A DNA stretch of 64,000 nt from Campylobacterales bacterium (GCA_026390135.1 JAPLGN010000046.1:1-64000), one strand, 5' to 3'; positions 9,783-20,386 are shown, counted from the first letter of the stretch. A program made the numbers and translations. The notes: a model not told the origin generated them from the letters alone.

Positions 9783-10677
9783 AAATATTGTCTTAGTCGG
9801 GTCAGGAGCATTACCGGTTGTCGGTGATGTTGTCGCGACTACTGACCCAGTACTGCTTAGTCCAAAAGTAGCAACAGGATCACTCAATGCTATCGGGTCA
9901 GGTGCATTGGCAAATAATAGCGGATATGTTGATCCTCAAAACATTACAGCTGAGTTCAATATTAATTTAGCTCTACGTTCTCCAGTATCACTTGGAGTAG
10001 CCCCTGAGTCCTCAAAACTGCTCAAACTTGCTGGATTGGTTGAGACACTTACGGCAGGAGTAACTTCTGTGTATAAGCTCGGTGGTATCACTGCAGATGG
10101 TACGGGGCAAGTACAGGTGTATAACGATGGTTTTACTAGACTTGTAACCGGTGCGAGCGCAAATCTTAAAATTAGCGGAAAAATCGGGGAACCTATAAAA
10201 GTAGAGTTTTCGGTAAAAGGGGTAACTATGGCATCAGCATCAGCAGTTGCAAATCCTGCCGTTACTCTTAATACTGGCAATGAAATCATCATGACGAAAG
10301 CTGATACGTTTGTTGTAAATGGAGTAACACTTAGCGTTATGGATTTTGAGCTTGATTTAGCAGGAACTCTCGAGCGATCTTATACTACTGGGACAAACGG
10401 ATTTTATATCTCAAATTTTGCACCAAAACTCTCGATTACTGCAATTAAAACAAAAATAACAGATGAAGCTGCATGGACAGATTTGGCAGCAGGAGGAAAT
10501 AAAGTCATTACGATTACATGCGGTCCTGTAGGAAATCAAATGCTCTTAAATATTCCATACGCATTTGCGAGTGATCTTAGTGAAAACGATGATAAAGGGC
10601 GTGTATCAATGAAGCGCGCATTTAACTGTGAAAATGGCGGTGTTGCAAATAGCAACGTAACCATTACATTGAAGTAA
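9760..10677 (+). CDS. Phage tail tube protein
   Basis: 305 aa, beta-rich, position upstream of tail assembly chaperones and tape measure; no sheath gene. Confidence 0.65.
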   Translation: MALQETLKNIVLVGSGALPVVGDVVATTDPVLLSPKVATGSLNAIGSGALANNSGYVDPQNITAEFNINLALRSPVSLGVAPESSKLLKLAGLVETLTAGVTSVYKLGGITADGTGQVQVYNDGFTRLVTGASANLKISGKIGEPIKVEFSVKGVTMASASAVANPAVTLNTGNEIIMTKADTFVVNGVTLSVMDFELDLAGTLERSYTTGTNGFYISNFAPKLSITAIKTKITDEAAWTDLAAGGNKVITITCGPVGNQMLLNIPYAFASDLSENDDKGRVSMKRAFNCENGGVANSNVTITLK

Positions 10678-10685
10678 GGAATACT

Positions 10686-11153
10686 ATGACTCCAATCTAT
10701 ACCACTCAACCAATTGAAATCATGATTGATGATGAAACCTTCCATGTTGTCATATCAGACCTTAATGCTTCTCAAAAAGAGGAGATCAATAAGTATGCAA
10801 CTGAACTTGAATTTTTAGTGGAATGTATTCGAAAATCATCATCCCTTATGGATGATATTGAAACGAATAGAGAGCTTATTGGCTGTGTTGGAATTCTAGA
10901 AAAAACAAAGTTGCTCTGGGAAAACAAAGATCTGAAAAAACAAATTTCCGAACTTCAAAACACTATTAGGACTTCCAACCAAGATCAAATGATTTCTGAT
11001 TTATTTATGCGACGTCTCGAGCTAACTATCAGCGGTGAAGATAAAGTAAAAATGATGGCAGTAATCAAATCAAAAATGATTCACCCTCAAATTATTATCG
11101 GTGCGATCGGTAAGCAAATTGAAGTGATCAATCAAAAAAAGTTGCTCGCCTAA
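10686..11153 (+). CDS. Tail assembly chaperone, zero-frame (G-like) product
   Basis: Between tail tube and tape measure; contains A_AAA_AAG near its 3' end. Confidence 0.72.
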   Translation: MTPIYTTQPIEIMIDDETFHVVISDLNASQKEEINKYATELEFLVECIRKSSSLMDDIETNRELIGCVGILEKTKLLWENKDLKKQISELQNTIRTSNQDQMISDLFMRRLELTISGEDKVKMMAVIKSKMIHPQIIIGAIGKQIEVINQKKLLA

Positions 11154-11425
11154 TCCGATTCGCAGATGAATACAGTCGTGGAGAATCTTGTTTTAACCTT
11201 GATGGTTACGACAAAAATGATTTTAATGACAGTGATGTCATCTGGCTTGAGGGGCAAGAACCGACGATCGTTTACGGTTGGATGATGGCAATGAAAAGTG
11301 GAATGGCCGGTGTAGAAATTGATTACGATTTTGTAAAAGATTTTTCCAATAAAGAAGGGCTTGATCCTATCGATACCTATGGGCTGTTTCGTCGAATGAC
11401 CGCTGAATTTAATGCTAAAAAATAA
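10686..11425 (+). CDS. Tail assembly chaperone, -1 frameshift (G-T-like) fusion product
   Basis: Slippery heptamer A AAA AAG at 11135-11141; -1 frame open from 11141 to TAA 11423-11425 (VARLIRFADEYSRGESCFNLDGYDKNDFNDSDVIWLEGQEPTIVYGWMMAMKSGMAGVEIDYDFVKDFSNKEGLDPIDTYGLFRRMTAEFNAKK*). Confidence 0.8.
11135..11141 (+). promoter_or_regulatory. Programmed -1 ribosomal frameshift site A_AAA_AAG
   Basis: Zero-frame codons CAA AAA AAG with stop 12 nt downstream and a long open -1 frame. Confidence 0.8.
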
Positions 11426-11455
11426 TTGAATAAACATCATTAAAGGAGGTGGTAC

Positions 11456-14400
11456 ATGCCATCAGAACTTAAAATAAAAATCAGTACTACCGCTGATGTA
11501 TCTGCTATTCAAGCAACAATTAAGGGGCTTGAGGGTGTAGAAAAAGTTTCAATTCCGGCATCTGCTGGTATTAAAAAGTTTGGAGACGAAGTTGATAGTG
11601 CTGGACGTGCCTCATCAGGCTTTTCTAGTAGTATTAATGATTCTATATCATCAGTTAAAAACTTAGTACTTGGATATTTTGCACTTAACTCACTTATGTC
11701 AGGTAGCAAAGCATTTATTGAAACTGCCGACTCTATGAACAATCTTAACGGAAGACTAAAGCTTGCTACCTCTTCTACCGCTGAATTTGCTTCACAGCAA
11801 AAAGAGCTTTTAGGGGTTGCATTACAAACCCATAACCCCTTGAAAAACATTACCGACCTCTATATCAAACTTGACCCTGCACTTAAAGCAATGGGGGCAA
11901 CAACCGTAACTGTCAATAAAGTAACTGAAGATTTTGCCAAAGGGTTGAAACTTGGAGGGGCAAGTGTAGCGGAAGCCGCTGCCGCTTCTTTACAGTTCGG
12001 ACAAGCAATGGGTTCGGGAGTTCTAAGAGGGGATGAATTCAACTCCATGATGGAAGCCTCCCCTAAACTAATGAGCTATATGGCCAAGGGGATGAATGTA
12101 CCCATTGGTGCGCTTCGTGCAATGGCGGAGAATGGAGAACTTACATCGGGTAAAGTCTCTGCCGCACTTTTGAAAATGTCGGGTGATATTGATCGGGATT
12201 TTAAACAGCTTCCTCAAACTGTCGGTAATTCGATGGTAGACTTTAGGACTAATCTAGGGTTAATAGTAGAGGATATAGATAAGGCAACTGGGATAACAAG
12301 CTTTTTATCAAGCACTATTACTGACTTATCAAAAAGTTTAAGTGGTAGTACTGAGTCGTTTGTAAATGCTCTTCCTGTTATTGAGGGTATAGCAACGGCA
12401 ACGATTGTCATGGGTACCGCTGTTAAATTGGCAGCAGGATATGAAGCACTAAGAGCAATTAGTCTTATAGCATCCACAGAGGCTATGGCTATCGCTTCGG
12501 CAACGACTGCTGTACATACTGCTATGGAAGCAGCAGACGCGGAAGCGGTAACCCTTGGTGCGTATGCTGTAACGGCTAGATCCATTGCTGATCGTGCGAA
12601 TGCGACTGGAATTATTAATAATACAATTGCAACAACGGCACAAATAGCAGCATTAAATGTGGAAGCAACATCCGCAGAGGCGGCGGCACTTGCACAAACC
12701 GGACATGCGTTAGCATTGAGAGAAGCTGGTATATCAGCAGTAGGCGCATCAGCATCAGTAGGATTGATGGGTATGGCTATGAAAGCTGTCCCATTCGTAG
12801 CGGTTGCCTCTACCGTAGCACTTTTAGCAAGTAGTTTTTTTGATGCAAAGAAAGACAGTGATGAACTCAATAATAGTTTAACCCAAACTACCGATACCCT
12901 TGCAAAACTGACAAAAAATCAGCTTGAATATCGAAAAATTACATTAGCTAGTAGCGTTACTGATTTGGGGTTAGAACTACGACAAGCAAAACAATCAGCA
13001 CAGGTACAAGGAATTTTTCAAAGCGATGCTGATTATGCAAAAGAAAAATCAGACCTTGACGAACTTAAACAAAAATATAACGATACCTTAAAAGCTTCAC
13101 GCCAAGTTGATGAGTTTAAGCCAAATACTACGATGAAACCCACTGATAAAAATACTGAAGCAGAAAACTTAAAGGCGCAAATTGCGCTATTACAAAACGC
13201 ACCTATTACTAAAACAGCAGCTCAACTATCTAAAGAAGCAGCTGCTTTAAAGAAACAGGAAACCGAAGCAGAGAAGCTAAAACAATCCTATCTATCAATC
13301 AACAAGGATATCGCAGATTTAACCGGGAATGATCACGATAAAGCTATTGCATCAATTAATCAAAAAGCCGAAACATATCGAAAAGGTAAAGTAGATGAAT
13401 TAAAAATATCCGAGTTAACATCTAACGGAATGATCGCTCTTTATCAAAAAGAACAAGAAGAGAAAAACAATCTGTTGATCGGTCATTATCAGACTATCGG
13501 TGATGAAGATGCCGCGTATTATTTGAAGCTTTCCATGGATATAGACAATATGCTTAAAAAGGGAGTTACTTCCTACTCTGAGATCAATACCTTTCGAGAA
13601 GACAGCGACAAAAAATATACCGATAAACGCTTAGAGCAAGAGAGATCATTCTACTCATCTTTAAATACTCTTGCCGGTGATTGGTATACCAATGAGTCTA
13701 TTAAGATAGGTGAACAATATTCTGTATATGAGAAACAAGGTAGAAATCGCCTAGAACTTGAGCAATGGCTAAATGATTCAATGCGCGCCCTGGATAAAGA
13801 TCGGTTTGATAAGAAAAAAACTACTGTTGAAAGTTATGAAGACCAAATCAATAAATTATCGGCTTCTACAGTACTGACGTTTCAACCTACCGGAGATAAG
13901 AATGTAGATGCATTCTCCTCAATGATTAATGCCCTTTCTCAAGTCAATAAAATGTATGAAGACCAGATGCTAACACTTAGAGAAATCAATAAATTAAAAT
14001 ATCAACTTACCAATGATAAAGAGCTTCCTGAAGCTGAAAAAGCTCGAATACTAAAACAGATTCCGGAACTTGAGGCAAGAAATGCCAAATTGTCTTTAAA
14101 GCATAATATTGATGCAGCGGCTCAAGCATTGGGTGCATCTAAACTATTAGTAGGTGAAAAATCAAAAGCCTATACAGCTATATCTGCGATGGAAAAAGCA
14201 GCACATATAGCAAGTCTTACTATGACCGCAGAGCAACAAGCAGCGGATTTAGGTAAAGCCCTTACGTCAGCCGTAGCATCTGTTACCGCATCAGGAAGCG
14301 GAGACCCCTATACCGCTATACCACGTGTTATTGCTATGACTGCATTAATGGCGAGTACTCTTGGACAAATCGGTGTTTCATTTGGCGGAGGCGGCGGTGG

Positions 14401-15817
14401 AAGCAGTGGAGGAAGTTCAGCAAGTTATACTCCACCTGCTGCCTATTCCGGTACAGTTTTAGGGGATGCATCAAAGGTATCAGAGAGTACAACTAAGATT
14501 GTTGATATTCTAGGGTCTATCCACATATCCGAGTACTCACAGCTAAGAGACATTAACCGTGCCGTGACTTCGATGTCTGAAAATATTAATAGTGCTATTA
14601 CTAATATTTTTAGAACTCAAGGGGGCTTTAGTGCGTCTAGTTTTGCATCACAAAACGAAAATAGTATTGTCTCAATGACAAAAAGTGTTCTTAATACTGC
14701 TATGGATTCAGCTACGAACATAGCAAATAAACTTGGAGGCCCATTAACTCAAGCTCTAGTCAATTTAATGAATAATAGTCTAGGTAAGGTAATGGGCAGT
14801 ATCGCGAGCAAAGCATTCGGTAGGGGAACATCTACTAGCTTAGAATCAAATAAACTTGTAACAGGATCAAATACCGTCGATTCCTATCTAAATGGGGGAT
14901 CGGCAGGGGCTTACTACTCCGGGCTAATTCATACCCATAAAGATGGTGGATGGTTTGGAAGTGACAGTGATTCCTATAGAAATTTAACTCAGGGCGTTGA
15001 TGCAAGTGTTCAATCATCCATCACTGCTATTTATCGATCTCTATCCGATACCCTTATGGCAGTATCTGAAGGTGTTGGCCAAGGTACTGAAGCTAAAGCA
15101 AAAGCCTATCAATTTGGTGCTTTATCGATAGAAACACTCGGTAAAACCTCTGAACAAATCGTTACTGAGATGAACAACGCAATATCCTCAATGGGTGATC
15201 AAATGATCAGTGGGGTATTTAATGGAATCTTAACCCAGTATCAGCATCTTGGAGAGGGATTACTTGAGACAGCTGTTCGTGTTGTTGTTGAAAAAGAAGT
15301 AGTCTTACAAGATCTTGCGAATGTAAATAAATCAATAACTGGAAATGTTCTTGATATAACCCAAAGTCTTGTAGATTTAAGCGGTGGATTGACAAAGTTT
15401 TCCGATGCCAACTCTTCTTACTTTGATAATTATTTTACTGATGCTGAAAAATCAGCTGTTTATCAAAAGAACCTAGAGTCTGCCTACAAATCCATGAATA
15501 TCACTATGCCGACAACGATTGCAGGATTTAGATCAACGGTTGATGCACTTGATCTTAATACTGCAAGCGGTAGAGATACCTATGTTTCATTGATGAACAT
15601 CGCTGATGCTCAAAAAACCTATATGGACAGTCTCAAGGCGCTTACAAAGTTGACTGCACCAAAAGACATGATGCTCTCACGGGCAAATGATGCAACATAT
15701 ATTGGCGGAAAAACAGACGGTACGGTAAATGTTTTACAGCTTGATGCACTCAATAATATTCTAAGAGAATTCCAGACACAGACTAGAATACTCCAACTTT
15801 CAGGCGGAATTGCATGA
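11456..15817 (+). CDS. Phage tail tape measure protein
   Basis: 1453 aa, N-terminal tape-measure motif (GVLRGDEFNSMMEASPKLMSYMAKGMNVPIGALRAMAENGELTSGKV), hydrophobic Ala-rich segment. Confidence 0.9.
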   Translation: MPSELKIKISTTADVSAIQATIKGLEGVEKVSIPASAGIKKFGDEVDSAGRASSGFSSSINDSISSVKNLVLGYFALNSLMSGSKAFIETADSMNNLNGRLKLATSSTAEFASQQKELLGVALQTHNPLKNITDLYIKLDPALKAMGATTVTVNKVTEDFAKGLKLGGASVAEAAAASLQFGQAMGSGVLRGDEFNSMMEASPKLMSYMAKGMNVPIGALRAMAENGELTSGKVSAALLKMSGDIDRDFKQLPQTVGNSMVDFRTNLGLIVEDIDKATGITSFLSSTITDLSKSLSGSTESFVNALPVIEGIATATIVMGTAVKLAAGYEALRAISLIASTEAMAIASATTAVHTAMEAADAEAVTLGAYAVTARSIADRANATGIINNTIATTAQIAALNVEATSAEAAALAQTGHALALREAGISAVGASASVGLMGMAMKAVPFVAVASTVALLASSFFDAKKDSDELNNSLTQTTDTLAKLTKNQLEYRKITLASSVTDLGLELRQAKQSAQVQGIFQSDADYAKEKSDLDELKQKYNDTLKASRQVDEFKPNTTMKPTDKNTEAENLKAQIALLQNAPITKTAAQLSKEAAALKKQETEAEKLKQSYLSINKDIADLTGNDHDKAIASINQKAETYRKGKVDELKISELTSNGMIALYQKEQEEKNNLLIGHYQTIGDEDAAYYLKLSMDIDNMLKKGVTSYSEINTFREDSDKKYTDKRLEQERSFYSSLNTLAGDWYTNESIKIGEQYSVYEKQGRNRLELEQWLNDSMRALDKDRFDKKKTTVESYEDQINKLSASTVLTFQPTGDKNVDAFSSMINALSQVNKMYEDQMLTLREINKLKYQLTNDKELPEAEKARILKQIPELEARNAKLSLKHNIDAAAQALGASKLLVGEKSKAYTAISAMEKAAHIASLTMTAEQQAADLGKALTSAVASVTASGSGDPYTAIPRVIAMTALMASTLGQIGVSFGGGGGGSSGGSSASYTPPAAYSGTVLGDASKVSESTTKIVDILGSIHISEYSQLRDINRAVTSMSENINSAITNIFRTQGGFSASSFASQNENSIVSMTKSVLNTAMDSATNIANKLGGPLTQALVNLMNNSLGKVMGSIASKAFGRGTSTSLESNKLVTGSNTVDSYLNGGSAGAYYSGLIHTHKDGGWFGSDSDSYRNLTQGVDASVQSSITAIYRSLSDTLMAVSEGVGQGTEAKAKAYQFGALSIETLGKTSEQIVTEMNNAISSMGDQMISGVFNGILTQYQHLGEGLLETAVRVVVEKEVVLQDLANVNKSITGNVLDITQSLVDLSGGLTKFSDANSSYFDNYFTDAEKSAVYQKNLESAYKSMNITMPTTIAGFRSTVDALDLNTASGRDTYVSLMNIADAQKTYMDSLKALTKLTAPKDMMLSRANDATYIGGKTDGTVNVLQLDALNNILREFQTQTRILQLSGGIA

Positions 15818-16731
15818 AAGTTATGATCCCAGGTGCAGTTACTCTCGTATCATCAAATATAGCCGTAACCTCATATCTCGCATGGAATATTTCCAATAAC
15901 TACATGATCGGGGCTATTGTCTCTTCTCCTGGCACATCCAAGGGCGAGTTTCAAGCCATGTCAGCTAATGTCGGCAAAGATCCTGAAGTGAGTGCAAATA
16001 TCTATGATGTAATAAATAATCCTCTTGGTGTCTGGAAGCTCCTCGGTACTCAAAACCGATTTAAAGCATTTGACCAGTATCTCAATACTCAAGCAGTCAA
16101 TACAGGCACTATCACTATGACCGTTGCGTGTTACGGAGCACATGCCCTTTACCTTGGAAATATCGATGCGATCGATGTCACGATCTCCGTCATTGACAAT
16201 GATACTGCGCTAACCATTGAAGGACCGGTAACGATCGGTGTTATCACTGAGCCGACTACTCATGAAGAATACGGGTTCGGGGACTGGGTAGATGAGACAC
16301 AAGGAAACATTACCTATGAGCGTACAACTTTGACCCGTAATATCTCTTTCGTTGTCATAATCAATGGTGAAGCAGGTATTGCAAAACTGGGTATTTTTAT
16401 TGCAGGGATGGTTCGGTATATCGGAGACACGCAATGGGGAGTCGAATTATCATGTCTTGATTACTCGGCGATCACTACCGATTCATCAACTGGAGCAACA
16501 TTCTTATCAAAGGGGAATCAAGCAAAAACACTCAATCCAAGACTAAATAGCGATACGTCTCAGATAACTGCGTATTATCGGAGCCTATCAAAATTTCAAG
16601 GACAGCCGGTTGTTTTTATCGGAGAGGCATATGAAGCTTTTAGTATGTACGGATACCTTCAAAAATTCCGTCAAACCGCTACGAATCCAACTATAACAAC
16701 AATCCAAGCCGACATGGTCGGATTAATCTAA
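15814..16731 (+). CDS. Phage distal tail/baseplate-region protein, function unknown
   Basis: ATGA overlap with tape measure gene; tail module position. Confidence 0.5.
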   Translation: MKVMIPGAVTLVSSNIAVTSYLAWNISNNYMIGAIVSSPGTSKGEFQAMSANVGKDPEVSANIYDVINNPLGVWKLLGTQNRFKAFDQYLNTQAVNTGTITMTVACYGAHALYLGNIDAIDVTISVIDNDTALTIEGPVTIGVITEPTTHEEYGFGDWVDETQGNITYERTTLTRNISFVVIINGEAGIAKLGIFIAGMVRYIGDTQWGVELSCLDYSAITTDSSTGATFLSKGNQAKTLNPRLNSDTSQITAYYRSLSKFQGQPVVFIGEAYEAFSMYGYLQKFRQTATNPTITTIQADMVGLI

Positions 16732-16746
16732 ACAAGGAGATAAATA

Positions 16747-17971
16747 ATGGCAATGAATGTAGTTTTCCCAATACCACCAACACCACCGTCGAGTACAGAC
16801 AAGATAAATTTTAGAGCAAGATATGATGCTTTTTTTGCATATATACAAAATATTGGGACACTTCTAATTAGTTTTATTACACAGTTAAACAGTACTGAGA
16901 CTAATATAAATGCGAAAGAAGCAAGTGCAACGTCGTCGGCTTTAGCATGTACTTCATCTGCAAACTTCCAAGGTACTTGGGTGAACAAAACTACTTCTGT
17001 AGGAGAGAGCTGGGCATTTAATGGAATAATCTATAGGGTTGTTATTGCAGGAACTACTTCGCCCATAACTACTCCTGCAAATTGGCTACCTATTACGTAT
17101 AAAGAATGTGTATTAGCCACCCCAGTTGCCTCAGCCACAACCACCACTATTGGAACAGCTGCATCCGGAGATACCGTCCACATCACTGGAACAACAACAA
17201 TCACATGCTGTAAGTCTGATTTTACCGACTGGTGCAAACATCGTAACAGCGGCAGGGGATACGGCAGAGTTTATTTGTGAGCATGGAGCAAACCAGTATT
17301 GGAGATGTACGGGGTATCAGCGTAAAGATGGTACAGCACTCTATACAGGGTATGCAAATATTTCAACTGTCGGAAGTCTTGGACAGCAGTCGGGTATTTT
17401 ATCAGCATCCTTTACTCTTGCTCAGTCTCATGCTGGAAAAATGCAAGTATGTACTCCTGGTATTACCGTGACGCTTCCACCTATAAATACCATAGCGTCT
17501 GGCAGTTGTTTTATTCTAAAAAATGTGGGAGGTTCGCCTTATACCCCAGTGACTATCGCAGTTAATGGTAATGGTTTAGAATCTGTATCTCTTAAAATAG
17601 TTCCCAATGAAATACTGATTCTTCAATCTGATGGAGGGTCAACTTATAGACTCGTATCTCGCACAGGTAGAACGCCTATGTACGATGATAGCAATATTGC
17701 CATTACCTACAATACTGTCTATCAAGCAGCGACTGATTTAACATTGATAGCGGTTTTAGCTGGAAGTTATATGAATGGAGCACAACTTGTAGTCGGTAAT
17801 ACAAGTTCTCCAACTCGTGTATTGTCACAATTCGGTGATGATATTAATAGCAATACAAAAGAAGCAACTATGACTGCAGTTATACCTGCCGGTATGTATT
17901 ACGCAGTTCAACCCCAAGGTGCTTGGGCATGGGAAATTACAGTGTCTATAACTGCGTACCCACATAAATAA
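16747..17971 (+). pseudogene. Putative tail fibre/tip gene split by a frame break (ORFs 16747..17280 and 17126..17971)
   Basis: N-terminal half reads into VHITGTTTIT in frame 1; continuation SLILPTGANIVTAAGDTAEFICEHGANQYWRC is in a different frame. Confidence 0.55.
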
Positions 17972-17980
17972 GGAGATACG

Positions 17981-18322
17981 ATGAAAGATAATATTTTTAT
18001 TACCTATGATGAACAAAACAACGTTACTGGGGCCTTTGGGTTTGAACCTGAACCCCCTTTTATTGTAGTTCCTTCAAGCGTATGGCAGCAATTTGCTATT
18101 TATAAAAAAGAAGATCTTACGATTGAAGATGGGCAGATTAAAGTCTATGATTCTGCTTTAGCTTTAATGGAAACCGCTAAAAAAGTTCAAGAGATGCTTG
18201 CTTTTTTAACAGCCACAAATCATAAAGATTTTCCAAGATATATACCCAAAGAGGGTGAGGATATGGAAACTCTTTATACCAAACGTGAGGAAGCATTACT
18301 ATTTATCAGGGAGAATAAATGA
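17981..18322 (+). CDS. Hypothetical phage protein (tail-fibre-adjacent)
   Basis: 113-aa ORF with SD, co-directional. Confidence 0.45.
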   Translation: MKDNIFITYDEQNNVTGAFGFEPEPPFIVVPSSVWQQFAIYKKEDLTIEDGQIKVYDSALALMETAKKVQEMLAFLTATNHKDFPRYIPKEGEDMETLYTKREEALLFIRENK

Positions 18323-18945
18323 AGTACTTTGAATACATTCTAACCCTCGTTTGGCATGTGCTATCAAAGCTTATTGGATACGTTTGGTTCTTCGTAGTAG
18401 TACCATTTCGTCGCTATGCAAATAATGTAGTTTTTAACTATGTACTTGTAAATGGGATCTATCTCAAACGATTACAAGAGCGACCGATTGAAGAGCATGG
18501 GAAGCTATATGTCATATCTCCATATCATGGCACTATGTGTGGCGGATATATCGTTAAGCGAAAAGTTTCATGGCTCGAATATAAGCTAGTTTATTGGTTA
18601 ATTTGGGGCTTTCTTGATGCCGATGCCAATGATGATACGTTTGATATTGGCCGAGTTAAAGAACTACGTAAAGAGTCAAAACTATACGCATTTTTATTAC
18701 GAGGATGTCAGCGTAATCAATATGGAAATGCTTTTGATTTAGGGGATTGCAGAGGGGATAACTTTCACTTCTTTGCAACTTTGTTTTGGAACACACGCAA
18801 TACAGCACAGAACTTTTTGTATATGCAGTTTCAAAAGAAAACACAACCTTTCTTACACACTGTTTTCGGGCATAAGTGGGGATGGGATTTGTGTGAAGAT
18901 GGCACGAGCTATCAGTTAGTATATTTTAAAAAGGCGGGGAAGTAA
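18319..18945 (+). CDS. Hypothetical phage membrane-associated protein
   Basis: Overlapping start with upstream gene; two N-terminal hydrophobic segments. Confidence 0.45.
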   Translation: MKYFEYILTLVWHVLSKLIGYVWFFVVVPFRRYANNVVFNYVLVNGIYLKRLQERPIEEHGKLYVISPYHGTMCGGYIVKRKVSWLEYKLVYWLIWGFLDADANDDTFDIGRVKELRKESKLYAFLLRGCQRNQYGNAFDLGDCRGDNFHFFATLFWNTRNTAQNFLYMQFQKKTQPFLHTVFGHKWGWDLCEDGTSYQLVYFKKAGK

Positions 18946-19218
18946 ATGAAAAAAGAGACATTAAGAGTATTGTTTGAGTTACTGATAATTGCTATTGGTA
19001 TGTGGTTCTTTATTGATGGAATTTATAAGTTTGCACCAGCCCCTCTCCAATTGGTTGCGATCAAGATGATCATGGTATCAGGAGCGCTTGCTCATGCTCA
19101 TATATCAGGTAAAGCAATGTTTCCAAAAGTAAATTGGTCATATGCTCACACCCCAGCTCATAGCGTGAGGATGGTCTTATATGCGATTATACCTATTGCT
19201 TACGCTTTTGGCGGTTGA
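18946..19218 (+). CDS. Putative holin-like small membrane protein
   Basis: 90 aa, two to three TM segments, immediately upstream of the lytic enzyme. Confidence 0.45.
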   Translation: MKKETLRVLFELLIIAIGMWFFIDGIYKFAPAPLQLVAIKMIMVSGALAHAHISGKAMFPKVNWSYAHTPAHSVRMVLYAIIPIAYAFGG

Positions 19219-19774
19219 TCTCCTAGCTGGGGGATACATCGCAAGATGCAATCAATATACGCAAGAGGTACGACGCGCTCACTGGTCACAGTTCGGAGTT
19301 GACTACCCGTATCAGTATGGCGTTGGTCAGCTTGTCCAAGAGAGCGGATGCCGTAATATCATCTCACTTGATGGTGTAGGATCAGAAGGATTACCTCAAA
19401 TTACCTATCGAGTATGGCAGCAACCTCTTAAAGCTAAAGGGGTTACTGGAATAACTGCAATAGGAGATCAGCTCAAAGCTCAGGCAATTATTATGAAGAG
19501 TTGCCATGATGGGAACCAATACAAAAAGCTTTGGATTGCATATCAGGTCTATAACGGCGGTGGACTTGTAAAAAAAGAGATTAAGCGTGCTGGCATAGTG
19601 GACTGGGAAAAAGCAAAAGCATCATGCAATCGCGGTCAATCTTGTTTTACTTATAAGGGCGTGAAAACGTGCCGAAGTAATTGCGATATCAACTATGAAT
19701 ATAGTCAAAACATTTTTAAATATGGAGGGAAATATGGGAGTATTATCGAGTCTAGCCAGTACCGTTATTGGTAA
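19181..19774 (+). CDS. Lytic transglycosylase-like endolysin with N-terminal signal/anchor
   Basis: YGVGQLVQESGCRNIISLDGVGSEGLPQIT resembles an SLT catalytic region; N-terminal hydrophobic segment. Confidence 0.65.
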   Translation: MRLYLLLTLLAVDLLAGGYIARCNQYTQEVRRAHWSQFGVDYPYQYGVGQLVQESGCRNIISLDGVGSEGLPQITYRVWQQPLKAKGVTGITAIGDQLKAQAIIMKSCHDGNQYKKLWIAYQVYNGGGLVKKEIKRAGIVDWEKAKASCNRGQSCFTYKGVKTCRSNCDINYEYSQNIFKYGGKYGSIIESSQYRYW

Positions 19775-20111
19775 AGTGCTCATTTGGATCATTGTGCTTT
19801 TGTCAGGGGTAATAATTGCTCTTGGCTTTTATACGCTTACTGTGTCCGGAGAGCGCAACGTTCTCAAGCAAGAGATCAAAACAAAAAATACTGAGATTGC
19901 AGGCAAGGTTAAAGATGTAGATTTTATGAAAGCATGGATGGCGCGTGACAAACTCGATGCCATAAAGAAAGAAGCTGACTATAACCGAACAATGGCAGCG
20001 AAGCCGAAGTTTAATACTTTAATCAAGTATGTCCCTACTGGGGATAACTGTACTGATCTGAATGCAATTGCAGAAGAAGCACGTAGAAATGCTGAAGGGA
20101 ACCAATTATGA
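19734..20111 (+). CDS. Inner-membrane spanin-like (Rz-like) protein
   Basis: One N-terminal TM plus coiled coil; ATG 19734 preceded by GGAGGG; overlaps lipoprotein gene. Confidence 0.55.
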   Translation: MGVLSSLASTVIGKVLIWIIVLLSGVIIALGFYTLTVSGERNVLKQEIKTKNTEIAGKVKDVDFMKAWMARDKLDAIKKEADYNRTMAAKPKFNTLIKYVPTGDNCTDLNAIAEEARRNAEGNQL

Positions 20112-20350
20112 AAATGCTTTATTTAATGGTCTTGACCGTGGTTTTAATCTTCTCCGGGTGCGCTGCTAAAGCAGCCCCATGTGAACCGACAACCATCACA
20201 AAAAAATGCGACGCTAAACATCCAGTTAAGCCAAAGATGAGTCCTGAAAGTGGTGATATTGTACAGTGGACAAAGGCACGATTGGAAAATTATCCGAAGC
20301 TAGAGAGTATTATTTATGACCTGGAGGCAGAGTTAGATAAGTGCTTATGA
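20108..20350 (+). CDS. Outer-membrane spanin-like (Rz1-like) lipoprotein
   Basis: Lipobox IFSGC; overlaps the Rz-like gene. Confidence 0.55.
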   Translation: MKMLYLMVLTVVLIFSGCAAKAAPCEPTTITKKCDAKHPVKPKMSPESGDIVQWTKARLENYPKLESIIYDLEAELDKCL

Positions 20351-20386
20351 GAAGCCCCGCCACTACCCATCTGACAAGATAGTTGC

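Noticed and set aside
10686-11153. Simple non-frameshifted small ORF followed by a non-coding gap to the tape measure
   Set aside because: The 11154-11425 gap is fully open in the -1 frame and joined by a perfect slippery heptamer, so a frameshift fusion is the better model
12214-12870. 218-aa minus-strand ORF antisense to the tape measure gene (and other antisense ORFs such as 59385..59771, 35375..35557, 11509..11850)
   Set aside because: Low-complexity Ala/Ser/Val composition expected from antisense of biased coding sequence; lies inside a strongly supported plus-strand gene
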